Origin: Pyricularia pennisetigena
Lineage: Eukaryota; Ascomycota; Sordariomycetes; Magnaporthales; Pyriculariaceae
Assembly (NCBI RefSeq): GCF_004337985.1
Contig: NC_043744.1
Span: forward strand, 2,640,408-2,704,407
Direction of reading: 5' to 3'
Length of the DNA stretch: 64,000 bases
The notes below the pieces were generated by a model. The model saw nothing but the letters and a program-made list of their open reading frames with translations. It ran no database searches and was not told where the DNA came from. Every line of letters begins with the position of its first letter. The stretch's first letter is position 1. The position numbers were made by a program, and so were the translations under genes. Shown here in pieces: positions 60,400 through 64,000 of this stretch.

Positions 60400-61200
60400 C
60401 ATAAAAACGGAGCGCGGAAATATTTACGGAGCACCGCAATATGCATTTCCGCGAACAAATCGCAGAAAACGACATTTTTAAAGGTTTGGGCGGACCGATT
60501 CCAGGTAAAACGGTTAATTAACCGGAACCGCCTGGGATATAAATGGTTAACGAACCAATAAAATATACGTTAATAATATTAATATATTTAAAAATTTTGG
60601 AAAATAATGCAATAACGCCCAAAACGGGAAAAAATTACGTGTTCGGTATACGTACACCAAACAGTAACGGATTTTTATTACGTGCGCCCACGGATTTTGT
60701 AAAGGAACCGGGTGCGCCGAAATTGGTAAAAAATACCCGAACGGTGGGATTAATCGTTATTAACAACGAATCGGCGCGGGAATACCCTACGTTTAACCGT
60801 TTTTTCGTCGGGGGTAATATACCGGAACCGTAATTTAAATTACCGAACCCGACGAATATTACCGTTATATCCGCACAACCCCCAAATATTACGCCCGCGC
60901 CGGCACTTTAAATTAACGTTTAAACGCGTACAACAAAATTTAAACGTTTTTCGAAAACGCCCCGACTTATTATAAAAGTTTTGGAAACAAATACGAGGGG
61001 ATAACGCCAACGCGGTAAAGGAAATATAACCCGTGGAGGGCGCGGGGGTAATAGCAATAATACGAATTTTGCAAACGCGATTATCCCAAGGGGAAAAAAC
61101 GTGGTATACGGAAATAATAATATCCATTTAAAACAAATATATACCGAAAACCGGATATTCGTTCCAGGTTTTTAATTATAATTAACGTTTTTATTAACGT
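60400..61200 (+). pseudogene. linker between integrase and reverse transcriptase remnants
   Basis: Low-complexity, interrupted frame; the longest open part is 60543-60833 (FVKEPGAPKLVKN). In copia elements this variable region separates integrase from reverse transcriptase; assignment is by position. Confidence 0.45.
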
Positions 61201-61600
61201 TCCTATTTAATTAATAAAATACGTTGGAAAACGGTAATTATAATTACAAAATATTGCACGAAATTATCGCGGTGGTAATATAATAAAAAAAACCGGATAA
61301 AAAGGTTAAACCGCATAAAAACGATTTTATACTTGCGCCTAAAACCTGGAAAAAGCTTATAACGTACCCGGATAAAAAGCAATTTTTCAAAATAGCGAAA
61401 ACGGAGTGGATAAATTTCGAAAAAAAAAAATATGGGAAATAACCCCTCGGTTAAACTGCACCACAAAACCCGTACCGCTTATATAGGTATTTACGTATAA
61501 ATTCGACAAAAACGGTTATTTCGAGCGCTATAAAATACGGTTTGTGGTAAAAAATAATTAATAAACGCCCAATACGTTTAAAAACACTTACGCGGCGATA

Positions 61601-62407
61601 TTGGCAACACGCAATTTCAGGTTAACATTAACCCTAATGGCGCATTTCGACCTCGAAACGATCCAAATCGATATAAATAACGTTTTCCTTAACGCAACGT
61701 TTAATATAAATAAACCGGTGTTTTGCACCGCACTAAAAAGGTTTAAGAAAAAAAATATTATGTTTAAATTACGAAAAACGTTTTACGGTATAAAAGAATT
61801 ACCCAAACTTTGGTACGAAAAACTCTTAAAAATATTACAAAATTTGGGATTTAAATTAATTGGTAATAAATTATATATATGCGTATTTACACAAAACAGG
61901 GTTATCGTAATTTTTTTCGTAAACGATATAATCGTATTATATACCGAAAAACACGCCAAAAACGGTAAAGCGGTTATCGACGGCCTAAAAGTTAAATACG
62001 AATTACAGGAGGGGCAATTTTCCTGGTTTTTTGGGATACGCGTATTGCGAAATAAAAAACGACGCACAGCGATTTTATTGCACAATTCGTATATCGAAAA
62101 AATCGCTATGCGTTTTAAATTTATAAAAAATTTAAAATACCCGCTAACGCTATTACCAAAAAATCCTATAACAAAATATAAAAGGACCGCAACTCCAAAC
62201 GAGGTTAAAATTTACCAGGAAATGGTAGGGTTTATTTTATATACCGCAATTATATTTAAACCGGACGTTGCGCACGCAGTATTAATATTTTTTAAATTTT
62301 TTACCAATCCTAATCCTTTTTATAAACGTTTAACCAAAAAAATATTACTTTATTTATATAATACGAAATTTTTAAGAATTAAATACGGAGCGAACGACCA
62401 AAATTAG
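61601..62407 (+). pseudogene. reverse transcriptase remnant (copia type)
   Basis: The longest surviving frame in the block (268 codons). The RVT_2-type motifs FDLETIQIDINNVFLNA, KTFYGIKELPKLWYEKL and GFKLIGNKLYICVF are still readable. The catalytic (Y/F)VDD box reads FVND, one Asp having become Asn, as a G-to-A transition would produce, so the enzyme is probably dead even where the frame is open. Confidence 0.85.
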
Positions 62408-62449
62408 CATTTTATATTCGCAAATAACGCATTTTTCGGCGACGATTTA

Positions 62450-62900
62450 AATACGAGGAGGTTTTTAAAAGGATACGTGATAATATTATTCGGAGGAGCT
62501 ATTAACTGGAGGGCGGTAAAACAAACCACGGTAACGACGTTTATAATAAAGGCAAAATTATACGCATTATCGAAAGCGGCCAAAAAAATTATAATTTTAA
62601 AACGGATTTTTAAAAAAATATAGCTAAATTTAGGCCAACCCTGGAATTTATATTGCGATAATAAATAAACGATTCGCTTAATCGTTAATAAAAATTTTCG
62701 CATTAATACCAACCTGCGCCATATAAATATATAAAATATATAATTTAAACAGGAATACGCCAAAAAAAACTTCCACGTTATTTACCTGGAAATAAAGTTT
62801 ATATTTGCAAACGGATTTACCAAATCGTTATTAATCCCCAAATTCGAGCATTTTAGGGTATTTTTAAACTTTTATAACGTTTAGCAAAATTTAAAAGGGA
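62450..62900 (+). pseudogene. RNase H remnant of the copia element
   Basis: Interrupted frame with WRAVKQTTVTTFIIKAKLYAL, YCDNK and LRHINI, matching the order of copia RNase H (W-KQ, EAEY-like, DN, LRHVDI). Several TAG/TAA codons interrupt it. In the second box the expected acidic residue is Lys. Confidence 0.75.
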
Positions 62901-62950
62901 GTTCGGAAATACGGTAAAAAGTATAATATTAAATAACGCGTGTTAAACTT

Positions 62951-64000
62951 ATTAAAAAAAAAAAAACAACGATAAAAGGTAACGAATATATAAAACAACG
63001 AATATTTAGGGCCGAAACCTACCCATAAAAAAACCTAATAGCCGGCGCCAACGCCGCCAAAAAATAATATAAAATAAATACCCGTAATAGGTTAATTATT
63101 AAAAATCGTATTTACTACCGCCGGTACGCCATTTATAATAATTAACCCCGATCCCACCTAAATACCACGAAATAACGCCTCCTTTACGCTTTACGGCGTA
63201 AAAAAAACACCAAAAACCTTTTTTACGGGTTTTAACGCAGGAATATTTTTCGTTTAAAAAACTACCAATTCCTTCGTTTGGGATTCGGTCCAATCCCGGA
63301 AATGGTACGTAATTACGTTCCGAAGGAATTGGATTTTTTTAACGGGGGTACGCGGCGATATAAAAAACGTTTGGCCCAAATTACGCGCGGCGCGTTTAAA
63401 AAATCCCCCAATTGGGAAAAAAAAGCAAATATACCCATTTCGGTAGTTCCAATAACGCGGTAAACGCGTTCCCCGAATACGGGAACGCACGCCGGGCTAA
63501 TTAACGTATAAACCGGTCGTAATTCCGGATAAATACGTTTTCGCACACCCGAAATATGGTACCGGGCGATTTATAAAATCGTTTAGGCGTATACGGCGGG
63601 GGCGAAAACGACGCGATTATATTACGCACGTTAATTTACGCTATTTATAAGTAAACGCTTTAAAATAGGGGAAATATTTACGGAGCGGACGGGGCGGTTA
63701 TCGTTATTTTTTTTATCCTTTTTCTCCTTTTCGGTTTTTTTTTTCCTCTTTTTTTTTATATTTTTCGGTTTTTGTATATATAGTTAATATTACCCCACGT
63801 TTTTAAATACGGTTTAGGAATAATTTACGGGGTTTTTAACGCCGCGCGCACCTTTAATACGCCCGGAAACGGTTTTAAAAACGGCGGTTTAAGTAAGCGC
63901 GGGGACGGGTTCGGTAGCGGTAAAAGCAGCGGCGGGGGCGGGCGCAGGGTCGGTAGGACCCCCAACCATTGGTATTTCGGTAATAATTTCCTCGGTTTGC
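62951..64000. repeat. AT-rich RIP-like repeat, unclassified, continues past window end
   Basis: Same base composition as the copia block, but no recognisable domain. Short open frames overlap on both strands around 63254-63546. The last 100 bases become GC-richer (Pro/Ala-like reading on the minus strand), possibly the start of another element in reverse orientation. A 17-nt identity with 60416-60432 occurs at 63670-63686. Confidence 0.5.

Larger units (their letters stand above)
57240..62950 (+). mobile_element. decayed Ty1/copia retrotransposon internal region, RIP-like mutated
   Basis: The order on the plus strand is gag-like, GAG-pre-integrase/integrase, reverse transcriptase, RNase H, which is the Ty1/copia order (integrase before reverse transcriptase). 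Frames are broken by many TAA and TAG codons where glutamine or tryptophan would be expected, consistent with C-to-T changes on both strands. The sequence is AT-rich with conspicuous retention of CG. No flanking long terminal repeats were recognised, so the ends given are those of the recognisable coding remnants. Confidence 0.8.

Noticed and set aside
60416..63686. 17-nt identity between 60416-60432 and 63670-63686 as evidence of a long terminal or duplicated repeat
   Set aside because: The match does not extend on either side and could occur by chance in such biased sequence; no repeat boundary was found.

Overview
The window is nuclear DNA of a filamentous ascomycete (Pezizomycotina). It looks like a Sordariomycete and possibly one of the Magnaporthales, but that placement is inferred from gene structure and sequence texture, not from a marker search. 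The evidence is short GT-AG introns of about 50-150 nt with CTAAC-like branch points, fungus-specific families (external NADH dehydrogenase with an EF-hand, Zn2Cys6 regulator, division-1 chitin synthase, Met5-type sulfite reductase, GID8), many A/T homopolymer tracts in intergenic DNA and introns, and a repeat block at the right end that looks mutated by repeat-induced point mutation (RIP).

Layout, left to right: MCM6 (partial, minus); RNase H2 subunit C (minus); cyclopropane-fatty-acyl-phospholipid synthase-like methyltransferase (plus); REX4 (minus); ESA1 histone acetyltransferase (plus); a PLP aminotransferase with a polyglutamine loop (minus); a 1257-residue Pro/Ser-rich protein of unknown function (minus); ATP synthase subunit f (minus), head-to-head with the complex I subunit NDUFS4 (plus); GID8 (minus), divergent from uridine kinase URK1 (plus); external NADH dehydrogenase (minus); a Zn2Cys6 transcription factor (plus); NOP53 (minus), divergent from a Rab6/YPT6 GTPase (plus); sulfite reductase beta subunit MET5 (plus); chitin synthase (minus); a soluble two-domain ABC ATPase (minus), divergent from the proteasome assembly factor UMP1 (plus); a prenylated UBL3-like ubiquitin-fold protein (minus); a long gene-poor gap; a small secreted, probably GPI-anchored Ser/Thr-rich protein (plus).

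From about 57.24 kb to the window end the DNA changes abruptly to AT-rich, stop-riddled sequence. Its decayed reading frames follow the Ty1/copia order gag, integrase, reverse transcriptase, RNase H. In two 240-nt samples that I counted by hand, AG/CT steps are strongly depleted, CA/TG steps are reduced and CG is over-retained.

The genes are mostly ordinary housekeeping genes. There is no operon and no recognisable secondary-metabolite cluster. The one obvious functional pairing is the ATP17/NDUFS4 divergent pair, whose 371-bp shared promoter holds a fused CCAAT-CACGTG element. Exon boundaries were worked out by hand from splice signals, frame and family conservation. Phases were checked arithmetically for nearly every gene, but positions may be off by a base or two. 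No tRNA, rRNA or CRISPR was seen.
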